Assembly (NCBI GenBank): GCA_012295225.1
Contig: WMKK01000010.1
Coordinates: 558,001 to 622,000, forward strand
Origin: Ostreococcus mediterraneus
Lineage: Eukaryota; Chlorophyta; Mamiellophyceae; Mamiellales; Bathycoccaceae
Reading direction: 5' to 3'
Length of the DNA: 64,000 nucleotides
Both the position numbers and the translations under genes were made by a program. Below the pieces are notes generated by a model, which saw only the letters and a program-made list of their open reading frames with translations, did not search any database and had not been told where the DNA came from. Shown here in pieces: positions 1 through 9,487 of the stretch; the stretch's first letter is position 1, and each line of letters starts with the position of its first letter.

Positions 1-2451
1 GTTGAGGATGGGAAACCGAGCGTGACGTTTGATTCGCCCGTGGCGATACGTTCGCCCGATGTGCGAGCGGCAGAGGAGTCGGAGAATGAGTTTGGATCGG
101 CGACGAGCGTGTTTGCGGTGCGAGTTGGCGATGCGTTGGAGAGCATCGATGAGGACGTTTCGCCGTTTTCGCACGCGAGCGAATATCCGCCGACGTATCA
201 CGAGGCGAAGATTGCCAAACGTGAGGCCGAAGCCGAAGCGTACTCGGATGCAAATACCGTGACGGCATTATCGAGTTCTGAGGATGAACTCGCGGATGTC
301 ATGTACGATGTTTTGGGATTTGAAATTCCAGAGGCGCTGCACGTCGAAGAGGACGCGGCCCGAATGTCTCGCGCCGAACATCGGAGTCGCCAGGGTGAAT
401 ATCTTGACGTTTATAGAAAGTGCGCGCGCAAGCAGCAGAATATTGGTGGTGACGCATGTTTAGCGCTGGCGGTGAATGGCGTGCATCCCGACCATCGAGC
501 AGAAATCTGGGCTGAGAAGCTTAAAGCCCACGTCAAACAAAACGCGAGCGGCACTTCCTTTTATCAATATTTAGAACAAGGGCGCACGACGTTGAGCGAG
601 GATGAGATAAAAATGATTGAAACCGACGCTGGTGCAGTATTTCCAACGCATCCGAGGTTTTGCGTCGATCAAGAGGCATTGTCGCGTGGTCATTCTAGGC
701 AAAACTCGACGCACTCCTTGGCGAGCATGGCGTCTGGCTCCGGGTACGTCGAACATCCAAGCGTGGGATACTGCTTGCTCAGCACACTGCAGAGTATTCT
801 CATCGCCGCCGCCGCTCGAAGTCCACACGGGTATTGCGCTGGCTTCGTCGTCCCGGCGGCGATTATGCTGCTTCTCACCGAAGACGAAGAGGCCTCGTTT
901 TGGATGCTCGCGGGATTTGTCGAAGACGTCGTCCCACACGTCGTTTCTCGATCGATGATTCCGCTGTACAGCGAAGGTAAATGCGTCGATTTAGAAATCA
1001 ACATGAGTGAGCCTGAATTGCATGCGCACTGCGTGGCTGGTGATTGCCGTCCGGCGCTCGTGGTTGCTGGATTGTTTACTCGCCTAGGCGTAGGCGTTTT
1101 ACCGACAGAGAGTGCTTTACGTCTCTGGGACGCTTTGATTCTCGAAGGCGGGCAGATACTGACGCCATTCGCGTTGGTGATGCTCAAGTCGATGAAAGCT
1201 ACGCTCATGGCAGCCGATGCAAAGTCGTTGTGCGACGTATTTGATGATTGTGCGGCGCGAATGCACGAAGTCTCCGACGCATTGCTCGACGCCATCATTA
1301 TCGGTCGAGACGCACCATCTAAATTCGACAGCTTAAGCATTCGTGTCGCCGAACGTGCGGTGACTGCTGATGCGCTGAACGATCTCAACAGTTTTTACGA
1401 GCTGTTAGATCAGCTTCAAAATCAGGTTGAAGGGTGCCAAATTTCGCGAAGCGCTCTTGACTACATGACGCGCTCGACGTACATGTACGACGAGTTCTAT
1501 GACGTCGACACTCCTGTGGACAAAGAATATCAAACTCGCAAAATTAGCGACTCGTTCGATGCCATCGTGCGGCTAAGAGGCGAAAACGCGGACCCCAGTG
1601 TACCGTCTAGCGTGACGTACGACGAATTGATGCGAGTCTTTCGCATCAAACCGGCGACGTCGGGCGCGTTGAAGATGCTCGCTGTCGAAGGTGCAACCGT
1701 CGAATCACGCGTAGAAACGTTCCTTCTCGGTGAAGGTGGACGAGAATCGGGAAAACCACCGAGCGAAAAGACTATTAAGATGGCGCTGTTTGTCGCAAAT
1801 TCTGTGTTACCGACGCAGCGTTTGAGCGGTGCGCCCGTAGAGAGCAAAATATTAGGCGAGCTCGCAACCTCGTCGCCACAAACGTGGTATAGTGAAATGC
1901 GCATGGGCGCGCGCTCGGGATTGATATTAGCAAATTTCACTATCCCATTGTTTAGACGAGGCACGTCGACGAGTGCCTTCGACGTCACCGTCGTTGCGTC
2001 GCGCGTGAAATCAAACAACGAAAGCCCGCGAGCGCTCGCCAATGCCTTTGACATTGTCGCGCACACGCAGTACTCGTGCTTGGTACAAACCGCGGATGGT
2101 GCGCCATACATCGTTAAAAAGCGCTTTAACGATTTCAAGCGCTTGCATGAGACATTAAACGCTGGCGGTTGTTACAACTGCATGCACATGTCCAAGAACA
2201 TCATCGGCTCCGACGTCGGCTTGAGCGTCGACCCGCACGTCGTCGCGTGTCGCACCGTGACATTGCAGAGGTATTTAGATCAGCTCAATGGATGTGGCTT
2301 ACCGAAAGTGCACATGACGCTTCGCGCGTTTCTTGGTTTAGATGAGCCGAAAACCAAAATTTCTCGCTTGAGAGCGTTTTGCGCGTGCGCGCCGCTCGCC
2401 AAATGCGACTTGTTTGGCTTTCTTGGACAATCACGACCGTCGGGGCGTTAG
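1..2451 (+). CDS. TBC (RabGAP-like) and PX domain protein, 5'-truncated
   Basis: The frame is open from base 1 with no convincing ATG, so the gene begins upstream of the window. The N-terminal ~130 residues are acidic and look disordered. A TBC domain follows (nt ~480-1250), with the GVHPDHR...W entry motif and the hydrophobic core and EEASFWML segment typical of Rab GTPase-activating domains. Near the C terminus (nt ~2040-2350) lies a PX domain with the KKRFNDFKRL phosphoinositide-binding region. The family inactivates Rab GTPases on membranes, and PX would direct it to PI3P-rich endosomes. Oddly, the arginine finger IxxDxxR reads IETDAGA (nt 616-636) and the glutamine finger YxQ reads YCA (nt 832-840), so both catalytic residues appear to be missing and GAP activity is doubtful. 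The domain calls are firm; the function is inferred. Confidence 0.85.
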   Translation, partial: VEDGKPSVTFDSPVAIRSPDVRAAEESENEFGSATSVFAVRVGDALESIDEDVSPFSHASEYPPTYHEAKIAKREAEAEAYSDANTVTALSSSEDELADVMYDVLGFEIPEALHVEEDAARMSRAEHRSRQGEYLDVYRKCARKQQNIGGDACLALAVNGVHPDHRAEIWAEKLKAHVKQNASGTSFYQYLEQGRTTLSEDEIKMIETDAGAVFPTHPRFCVDQEALSRGHSRQNSTHSLASMASGSGYVEHPSVGYCLLSTLQSILIAAAARSPHGYCAGFVVPAAIMLLLTEDEEASFWMLAGFVEDVVPHVVSRSMIPLYSEGKCVDLEINMSEPELHAHCVAGDCRPALVVAGLFTRLGVGVLPTESALRLWDALILEGGQILTPFALVMLKSMKATLMAADAKSLCDVFDDCAARMHEVSDALLDAIIIGRDAPSKFDSLSIRVAERAVTADALNDLNSFYELLDQLQNQVEGCQISRSALDYMTRSTYMYDEFYDVDTPVDKEYQTRKISDSFDAIVRLRGENADPSVPSSVTYDELMRVFRIKPATSGALKMLAVEGATVESRVETFLLGEGGRESGKPPSEKTIKMALFVANSVLPTQRLSGAPVESKILGELATSSPQTWYSEMRMGARSGLILANFTIPLFRRGTSTSAFDVTVVASRVKSNNESPRALANAFDIVAHTQYSCLVQTADGAPYIVKKRFNDFKRLHETLNAGGCYNCMHMSKNIIGSDVGLSVDPHVVACRTVTLQRYLDQLNGCGLPKVHMTLRAFLGLDEPKTKISRLRAFCACAPLAKCDLFGFLGQSRPSGR

Positions 2452-2504
2452 CATGGCATGCATCTATTGCATAAGCAGATAATTCTAGCTACTCTACTTT
2501 AGGT

Positions 2505-2529
2505 ATCGAGACACAAACTGTGTCTCGAT
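2505..2529. other. Perfect hairpin past the TBC-PX stop
   Basis: ATCGAGACACA, three bases (AAC), then TGTGTCTCGAT: an 11-bp perfect stem starting 54 bases after the stop codon, in the spacer between two converging genes. It may mark RNA 3' ends; a role is not shown by sequence alone. Confidence 0.6.
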
Positions 2530-2621
2530 GTAAAATAATACATACACGTTGTACAAAACGCTGCCGACGTCCTCACCGAGGCGTGCGTGTGATTCAAGCC
2601 CGCGCACACATCCAAATCCAT

Positions 2622-2638
2622 CACACACACACACACAC
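2622..2638. repeat. (CA)n microsatellite
   Basis: An uninterrupted CA dinucleotide run lies in the spacer just beyond the 3' end of the minus-strand gene at 2651. Confidence 0.9.
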
Positions 2639-2650
2639 GTACACGTGTGA

Positions 2651-3154
2651 TCACGACCCTCCCGCGTCGTCGTCTGCGATGATCCAACAGTCCTCCGCGT
2701 GTTCGCCGTGCGGATTTTTCACCCTGTCTCGTTGCATACGTTGCGAATACTCACTCGGCACCACCACGCACGCCTCCCTCGTCACCATAAACGCCTCAGC
2801 CGCGTCGTCCTCGAACCACACCCCATCCTCGGCGTCTTCGCGCGCGAGCGCGGCGACGATGAGCGCGTCATCGTCGCGCGTCACGTCGCGAACCGCGCAC
2901 ACGCGCCCATCGACGAGCACGCAATCGAACACTTCTGCGCGCACCGGCGCGCCGCACGCGCGCGCCAACCGCCGTGGCGCGCGCCAACCGCGAGATGGCG
3001 CGCGCGTGACGCATATCCGCGCGCGCGTCGCCGACATCGCGCGCGCGATGCTCGCGTGCGCGCGCGAATGTGTCGTCTTTGAGTGCGCCCACAACCCTAC
3101 GCAGCTCGTCACAAATCGCCGCATCACTCGCGCACTCGGCCGTCGTCGCGACAT
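2651..3154 (-). CDS. Small unknown protein, head-to-head with SmF
   Basis: A 167-residue minus-strand reading frame from ATG at 3154. I do not recognise the family. The first ~80 residues are Arg- and Ala-rich, like an organelle presequence. The C-terminal half has normal protein composition with many acidic residues (for example [12 protein letters not shown] and [14 protein letters not shown]), unlike the Arg/Pro-rich product expected from antisense reading in this GC-rich DNA. The plus-strand frame over the same bases is low-complexity, which favours this strand. Its ATG and the SmF ATG overlap in one CATG, so the true start may be a later Met. It could be a plastid or mitochondrial protein; that is a guess from the N terminus. 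Confidence 0.5.
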   Translation of the reverse strand: MSRRRPSARVMRRFVTSCVGLWAHSKTTHSRAHASIARAMSATRARICVTRAPSRGWRAPRRLARACGAPVRAEVFDCVLVDGRVCAVRDVTRDDDALIVAALAREDAEDGVWFEDDAAEAFMVTREACVVVPSEYSQRMQRDRVKNPHGEHAEDCWIIADDDAGGS

Positions 3155-3395
3155 GAGCGCCCCGATAAACCCCAAACCTTTCCTCGCGCAGCTCACCGGT
3201 AAGAAGGTGGCGGTGAAGCTGAAGTGGGGCATGGAGTACCGCGGCTTTTTGGTGTCGACCGATGCGTACATGAACGTGCAGCTCGCATCCACGGAGGAGT
3301 ACGTCGACGGTGAGTCGCAAGGCATGCTCGGGGAGGTGCTGATTAGATGTAACAATGTGATGTATTTAAAAGCCGCGGATGAGGAGGACGCGTGA
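3153..3395 (+). CDS. SNRPF: Small nuclear ribonucleoprotein F (SmF)
   Basis: An 80-residue protein with a complete Sm fold: Sm1 ([30 protein letters not shown], with DAYMN following) and Sm2 ([14 protein letters not shown]). The opening NPKPFL and the EYVDG segment match SmF closely and distinguish it from LSm6. SmF is one of the seven proteins ringing the U1, U2, U4 and U5 snRNAs in the spliceosome core. The start is the ATG giving the family's usual N terminus and length; the frame is open further upstream but that part is low-complexity. It converges on NudC downstream, with 106 bp between stops. Confidence 0.95.
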   Translation: MSAPINPKPFLAQLTGKKVAVKLKWGMEYRGFLVSTDAYMNVQLASTEEYVDGESQGMLGEVLIRCNNVMYLKAADEEDA

Positions 3396-3501
3396 GAGCG
3401 CGCGCATGGCAGCGAAAGGGTTTTTAGGTGCGGTTTTTAGAATTTTGAATGAACGATAGAGCTCCATTGAAGACGATCGAGATCGTTACACGCGCGTCAA
3501 G

Positions 3502-4611
3502 CTATGTCGAAGCGCCGGGGTTGAACCCACCAGGGACGCCATCGAACTTGCAGTTGCTAAAGTCCATCTCCGGATGCGCCGCCATGAAAGATTTTAATGC
3601 GTTTTGCTTGACTTCTTCGTCAGCCGTCGGCAACCCGAGCGACTTTTGTCGTTGGTCGTACATCATTTTTTCCACCGTCGACCGCGTTTCGCCATCGAGA
3701 TCGCTCAGCTTGCTATTTTCGGGTTCGACTTTTTTAACGTCGATTTTCGGATCGCACGTCAAGACGTGGGGCCACCACAACATGCCCTTTTGCTTTTGTA
3801 AAAATACGTTGACGACGGCGCCGTCTTCGAGCGTCCAATAGCACTCGTCGACGGCAATCGGGGCGAAGAATTCACCCTCAATCACCGGCTCACCTCGACC
3901 ATTCGCCGCATCGGGGGATTTGACGTAAAACGTAAACGTATTCTTCGTGAACTCGCATGAGATTTGCTTTGCTTTGGTTCCGGGCGGAACCGAAACGCGG
4001 ACGTCCGCGTCGTCGAGCGTCTGTGTCCACGAATACTTCTCTGCATCCCCACCGTTCCCACGATTCGGCATCATCGTCCCAGGCTGCAACGCGTGTGGAT
4101 CGTCTTCATCCCCATCGCCAGCTCCCCCCGCAACTGGCGCATCAGTCGCGTCCACGTTCGCCGCCGACGTAGCCGCCGTCGCGTCCTCATCCGTCACGTC
4201 GACAATCTTCCCCTTGCTCTTCTCCATCTCCATCTCCAACGTCTTCGCCCGCAATCGTTCTACACGCTTCGCCTCTTCCTCTTGCTCTCTCGCCAATCGC
4301 GCGCGTAACTTGGCGTCTTCCTCCGCCTTGCGTCGTTCGATCGCTTCGTCCCGCGCCGACGCCGCGCGCGCCGCCTCGGCGCCATCCTTCCCTCCTCGCT
4401 TCGCCAACGCCGCGCGCACCGCCTCCCCAGCGCGCGCGGGGTCGGCAAAAAAGTCCGTGCGTCGATCTAGGAACCCAAAGAACGCATCGAGCACGGCGAC
4501 GATGGCGCTTTCCCCCGGCGGCGCGTGCGGGCTACACATTTGTGCGCACTGCGTGAGCAGCGCATCGACGTTCGTCTCCACGTTCGGCGGCAGCGTCGTT
4601 AACGGCGGCAT
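3502..4611 (-). CDS. NudC-family co-chaperone
   Basis: A 369-residue protein starting at the ATG giving MPPLTTLPPN. It has an N-terminal NudC-type helical region (to ~residue 80, with FFGFLDRRTDFF), a highly charged coiled coil (~90-150), an acidic linker, and a CS (p23/alpha-crystallin-like) domain (~195-290) opening at YSWTQTLDDADVRVSVP and containing LEDGAVVNVFLQK and WWPHVL. The C-terminal segment has the VEKMMYDQRQKSLGLP motif typical of NudC. NudC proteins act as Hsp90-linked co-chaperones in dynein-related transport and protein folding; the plant counterpart is BOBBER1. It is divergent from the CLASP gene, with 114 bp between the two start codons. Confidence 0.93.
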   Translation of the reverse strand: MPPLTTLPPNVETNVDALLTQCAQMCSPHAPPGESAIVAVLDAFFGFLDRRTDFFADPARAGEAVRAALAKRGGKDGAEAARAASARDEAIERRKAEEDAKLRARLAREQEEEAKRVERLRAKTLEMEMEKSKGKIVDVTDEDATAATSAANVDATDAPVAGGAGDGDEDDPHALQPGTMMPNRGNGGDAEKYSWTQTLDDADVRVSVPPGTKAKQISCEFTKNTFTFYVKSPDAANGRGEPVIEGEFFAPIAVDECYWTLEDGAVVNVFLQKQKGMLWWPHVLTCDPKIDVKKVEPENSKLSDLDGETRSTVEKMMYDQRQKSLGLPTADEEVKQNALKSFMAAHPEMDFSNCKFDGVPGGFNPGAST

Positions 4612-4725
4612 GGATGGCGATGCGATGCGCCGTCGTCCTTCGCGGCGTTTCGTGCGCACGGCGACGATGGAGCGTCGACGAATGACGATGACGATGATTT
4701 GAATTCAAATACCAGCTGTCACACC

Positions 4726-5284
4726 ATGACGCCCACTCCGAGCGACGCCCTGCGCGCGCTCGAGCCCGCGACGCGCGATGCGAACGCATTCAAAGCGCGC
4801 TCGGCGCTCATCGCCATGCGCGCCATCGTCGCGCGCGCGGGCGCCGACGCGGACGCGCTTTGTGCCGCGGGCGCCGCATCCGCGTGGCCGCACGTCTTCG
4901 CGCGCGCGTCGTCGGCGCAGGACGCCGTGCGCGCCGACGCGGTGGCGACGCTCGAGGCATTCCTCGCGGCACGGTGCGTGCGCGCGAGCGACGCGGTGGC
5001 GAGGCTCGCGCCGGCGTGGACGCACGCGAATTGGCGCGCGAGAGAGAGCGCGTTGAAGGTGTTCAGTGGGACGCTCTCGCGCGGTTGCGCGCGCGAGGAC
5101 GACGCGCGAGAGATGTTTAAACGCGCGTGCGATTCGATGGGCGACAGGGAATCAGCGGTTCGCGACGCGGCGTTCGCGTGCGCGAGCGCGGCGCGCGCGG
5201 CGTTTCCAGAGGCGATGGTTGAGGAATTTGAGCTGGCGAGGAACGATTTGCGGCCGCAGCACGCCAAGGCGCTCGAACGGCTGT

Positions 5285-5326
<42 letters not shown>

Positions 5327-7830
5327 AGCGCGCGGACGATGTTCCACTGCGTTCGACTGTGGCGGCAGTCGTGGCGGATGGGTTGGTGCCGCCGCCGCCG
5401 GAACGGATTTCGAATGAGCACGAGCTCAAACGCGCGATGCACGCGGCGGCGCGGGATTTGCATCCAGAGCAGGATTGGTTGAAGCGCATTGCCGCCATGG
5501 TACGCTTGGAAGCCATCGCGCTGGGTGGTGGGAGCGTGGCGTTTGAGGATGCGTTCACGTCGTCGCTTGGAAAGGCGAAGGAGGCGATCACGGCGCAGGT
5601 GACTGATCGTCGTAGCGCCGTGGTGAAGCAAGCGTCGCATTTACTCGCGGCGTTGGCTCGACACGCCACGGCGTCGTTTGAGCCCTACGCCGAGCATTTT
5701 ATCATGGCGTTGTTGAAAACGACGGTGATTACTGTCGGTGTCATCGCAGAGAGCGGTGACGCGGGTATTAAAGGTATCATCGCGCACTGTCAATCGCCAA
5801 AGGTTGTGGTGAAATTGAGCGCGGCGGCGCGCGAAGAGCGAGCGCCAAAGGCGCGCGCGTGCGCGGTGGAATACTTGAGTTTGATTTTACAAACATGGGA
5901 TTTGAACAAGAAATATTTAGAGTACATTGATAACGCGTTACAAACGTGCATTAGTGACGCAGACGCAACCGTGCGGAACAATGCAAAGGCGTGCGTTGAA
6001 ATTTTATCCGCGACGTCGCCGACGTCGAGTCGCGACGGTTTCGCGCGCGTTGATTCCAAGCTTTCGGGAAGCGCGCAAGATGTGATGTCTATTGATAGCG
6101 GCTCGGAAGTTACGAGCGATCAACGCGGCGGACGCGCACAGCGAGACACCGGCGATGAGCGCGCATCAGCCCGCGACCGCTCGAGAAGCGCGTCCAGAGC
6201 CACACATCGGCTCGGCGGCGCGTCCCGCGTGGCGCACGTCACCGTCGACGATGTCCCGGCGCCGGTGCCATCGCGCCCGACGCGGGACGTATTCGCCGCG
6301 ATTGAATTCGCCGAGCACATTGAACGCGCGGGCAACCGCGCCGGGCGCGTCGAGGCGAGCGCGAGACTGCGAGACGCGCTCGACACCTCGGATGCTCGAA
6401 TTCACGGCTCTCAAGCGGCGCGCTTTGAAGCGCAAGCGACAAAACGCGTCGCCAAAATCGTCAAGCTCTTGCTCGCATACGCTGCCGACGCTAACGAACT
6501 CGTGTGCGACGCCGCGCTCGAGTCCATGTCCACGCTCGCGTACGTCGCGCGGGACGAATTTCGCCCGTCGCTGCCGAGCGCGTGCTCGAGCGCGTTTGAA
6601 CGCTTGGTGGATGCTCGGGAAGCGACGCGCGCGCTCGCCGCTGAATGCTTGGCGTCGTTTGGCGATGTGTACGAGCCGAATGCCCTGGCGCCCGCGCTGT
6701 TGCGTGCGTTGAAAGGTGCATCGACGGCGCGCGTGAAGACGGGTGTGTTAGAATTTGCATTGTACGTCTTTTGCGGTCGCGGCGGCGGTTCGGGCGACGT
6801 CGCGTTCAATCCGGCGACTGTAACGACGACGATGGAGGCGTGGATCGACATGGTGTGTGACATGGTCAGCGACATCGAAGAGACGATGGCAAAAGCAGCG
6901 GCGGCGAATTTAGCCGCCATTCATTCGCACGTGGACGGCGCGGTGGTTCCGCGACGAGTCAACGCGTTGTACGAGTACCCGGCGCGCGTACGATTTATGG
7001 ACGCCGTCGAGCGGCGCGCGCCAAAGCTTGCTCAAGCGCTGCAATCTCTCGTTGATTTACAACAGCCGCCGATTCGCGCGGAACCGAAAGTTGCGCGAAC
7101 GCCGCATGGCGCGCCGAAGAGTTTCAACCGCGTCGCCGTAGACGTCGACGACGATTTCGAGCGCGACGGGTTTGAGAATCAAAACGTCGCTTCATTCATG
7201 AATGGCGCTTCGTATGAATCTATGTACGTCGAAGCGACGACCACGAGCACATCCCCCGTCGTCGCGGAATCGCAAAACGTCGGCATCGGGCAGCGCATCG
7301 TTCGCGCTTTAGAAGACATGCGCGACGACGACGAGTCGCGCGTCGTACGTGGTTTACTCGCCGTCGCCCGGGTGGCGTCGAGCGACGTCGAAGCGTTTAC
7401 GCCGTATCTCGCCTTGGTCGCGCCTCGCGCGTGCGCCGCGCTGAATGACTCGCGACCCATCGTCGCCGCGCACGCCGTGTACGCCATGCGGAGCATATTC
7501 GAGCGAGACGGTGGTATGCGCGCCGACGACGCCGCCGTCGCCTTGGCGCCGTTGCTCGACGACGCGAGCGTCGCCGTCGTCGCGCCTCTGACGTGCGTAC
7601 GCATGATGGTCAGCCGCGCGTCGACGCGTGAGTTAGAAGGCGCGTTACCAAAAATCATTCGCGCCATCGTCGCGGCGTGCGAAAGCGACCACGTCGCGGT
7701 GCGTCAGCTCGCCGTTCGGGTCCTCGGCGCGTGTCAGTCGACGCTCGGCCGAGCGTGGATGGCGCCGTACGTCAAAGCGTTGCCTCCGTCTCGTCAAACC
7801 ATGATTACGCACGTTGCCGCCGCCGCGTAG
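4726..7830 (+). CDS. CLASP: CLASP-like TOG/HEAT microtubule-binding protein
   Basis: A 1034-residue protein made largely of alpha-helical HEAT/TOG arrays. The block around nt 5455-6010 begins EQDWLKRIAAMVRLEAI and contains DRRSAVVKQASHLLAALA, the pattern of the CLASP-type TOG domain. Other TOG-like arrays lie at the N terminus and at nt ~6300-7000 and ~7290-7820. A Ser/Arg-rich basic linker (nt ~6120-6230) would be the microtubule-lattice contact of the family. CLASPs bind microtubule plus ends and stabilise them during division. The start is the ATG at 4726. An expanded ACG run encodes 13 threonines between TOG arrays, and no CLIP- or EB-binding motif was noted. Confidence 0.85.
5287..5325 (+). 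repeat. (ACG)13 microsatellite coding for poly-Thr
   Basis: Thirteen perfect ACG codons lie in a linker of the CLASP gene. The run keeps the frame and is likely to vary in length between strains. Confidence 0.95.
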
Positions 7831-7882
7831 GCGACGCGACGCCACGTCACATTGTTCAATATCAAAATACTACTGCAGTGTA

Positions 7883-8204
7883 CTACACGTGTTCGGAATC
7901 GGCGACGAATTCGTCGCCGGCGTCGAAGACTTGGCGGACGACGGCGTCAAAGGTGGCGTCGCCGTACTGGGGCACCGCGGGACGAGCCACAGGGCGCGCG
8001 GCGCGAGCGCGGCGGCGCGAGCGCGTGGGTGATACCCTCGCGTGTGCGCGTGCGTGCTGTGCGGTGTGCGCGCGCATGGTGTGCAACGTGCGTCGCACAG
8101 TGCGGCTCTGCAGCGCCGCTCTGTGGAAGCCTTTATCCACGCTGAGTCACCGTCTGACGGCGCGCGCTCGAGACCGCCGCCAGGCCGACCGCGTCGGCGC
8201 GCAT
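7883..8204 (-). CDS. Possible small spliced gene, unknown product
   Basis: The 450-bp spacer between the converging CLASP and p47 genes holds a minus-strand frame (stop at 7883) ending PQYGDATFDAVVRQVFDAGDEFVADSEHV, whose balanced, acidic composition looks coded. The only in-frame start in that stretch is GTG (8140). An upstream ATG at 8204 begins MRADAVGLAAVSS, and joining it through a short intron (donor about 8150, acceptor after CTGCAG about 8108 or GCACAG about 8057) would keep phase. This structure is speculative. A 20-bp perfect palindrome (7900-7919) lies inside the C-terminal codons. No family is recognised; the frame could also be chance. Confidence 0.3.
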
Positions 8205-8283
8205 CACGTTCAAAATGTGTAATTCACAACGACAATTATGTAAGCTAATGTTGCATGCGCGAGCGCACGCGTGGCGTGGGAAA

Positions 8284-9317
8284 CTAGCGCTGGATGACGA
8301 CTGCGCCGGCTAAACCGTCGGAGATGACGTGGGCGTCGTCGTCCAACGTCTTGGGCGGGAATCCGCTGAGTTGCAGCGCGTACGCGAATGATTCCGACGG
8401 TCGCGAGTTGGCAATGAACGAACGAATGTGTGCCACGGTGTGTGAGGTGTTGAACTTTCCGACGAGTCGGCTACCGTCGCGTAAACGAATCTGAATGGAC
8501 GTCGTCGGTTGACTTTCGTCCACGGTCCAGTCGCCCACGCTCGCGCCAGCGGCTGACGGTGGCGGTGCCGTCGTCGGCTCGCTTGCGAGCGTACGCCCCG
8601 AACCACCAAATGCTTTGTATTTAGGTTCCGCCGGCGGCACGTACGGCTCGTGACGCTGCATCAAATTGATGTTCATTCGCGTGTTTCGATCCCGAGGCAA
8701 AAGCTCCGCCGGCGCTTCGCCGCGCGCGATGGATTCCATAAACGCCACATTCGCGGGATCATCAAACCCGCGCAACGGCCCATCGTCAATGGTAAATCCG
8801 TTCTGCCAGAACGTCACGACGGTGCTCTGAATCGCATTCGAATCCGCCGCGACGTCGACGTCCGCGTCGCCGACCTCCGCCGTCTCCGCAGCCGCGTCGC
8901 CCCCGAGCGTGCGCGCGCGCCCTTGAAACGCCACCCGCGCACCGCGAGTGCCGCGTTCGTTTGGATTTAAATCTTCGTGCGTGCCTTCGCCCACGCCGTG
9001 TGCGCGCGCGGAGTCGAACATTTGTCCAAGACGCGTTTCTGGGCGCTGCCTCGGGTCGATGACCGATTGCCCGCTCGATGCCCCGCCCGTGTACCACTCT
9101 TGCGGGTCTGGCCCATCGCCCCGTCGCTCGTTCTCGTCATCTTTATTCACGTCGCTTAAACTACGAACGTTGACCTGTGCGTGCGCGCGAACGCGAGAGA
9201 CAAGAGCGCAAAGAGTGGTTAGCAACGAGATCCAATCCAACGCACTTTACGACGACACCGCCGCGCGGCGACACGACGAGGTCTCGCGCGAACGCGGGCG
9301 CATGGCGCACGTACCAT
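8284..9317 (-). CDS. p47/PUX-type Cdc48 cofactor (SEP and UBX domains)
   Basis: The main exon (8284-9174) encodes a p47/Shp1 protein: the LSDVN...PQEWYTGG motif, a SEP domain (~95-175, FWQNGFTIDDGPLRGFDDPANVAFM), the PYVPPAEPKYKAFGGSGRTL linker and a C-terminal UBX domain (~215-296, ending ISDGLAGAVVIQR). These proteins recruit Cdc48/p97 to ubiquitinated cargo or membranes. The exon has no ATG at its head. The best model is a first exon of ATG alone (9315-9317) followed by a strong GTACGT donor, with an intron of 140 bp (9175-9314) ending GCACAG; phase is kept and the product starts M-VNVRSLSDVN, like plant PUX proteins that lack UBA. A second donor (GTAAAG, 9250) would join a UBA-like frame that has no ATG. 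Confidence 0.85.
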
Positions 9318-9487
9318 TGCGTGATGTGCGTGTCTGTCGCGCGGAAGCGTTGGGCGAGCACCGGGGTGCGTGGCGCACAGTGAGGCGACGTCGCGTCGCC
9401 GGGCGCGGTTGAAAAGAATGATTTAGTGAGCTGAAATTCTTGTGTGTGTTATGATGTACCGTCTACAGTTTGTGTGCCGCTAATTTT

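Noticed and set aside
3505-3535. tRNA-like T-loop (GGGGTTGAACCC)
   Set aside because: It lies in NudC C-terminal codons and there is no acceptor or anticodon stem around it.
5117-5347. Poly-Ser frame opposite the CLASP ACG run
   Set aside because: It is the antisense reading of the microsatellite.
9251-9358. UBA-like upstream exon for p47 (LAQRFRATDTHITQWYV...)
   Set aside because: It is in phase with a GTAAAG donor and faintly UBA-like, but no ATG lies in its frame back to a stop at 9449, so the ATG micro-exon model was preferred.
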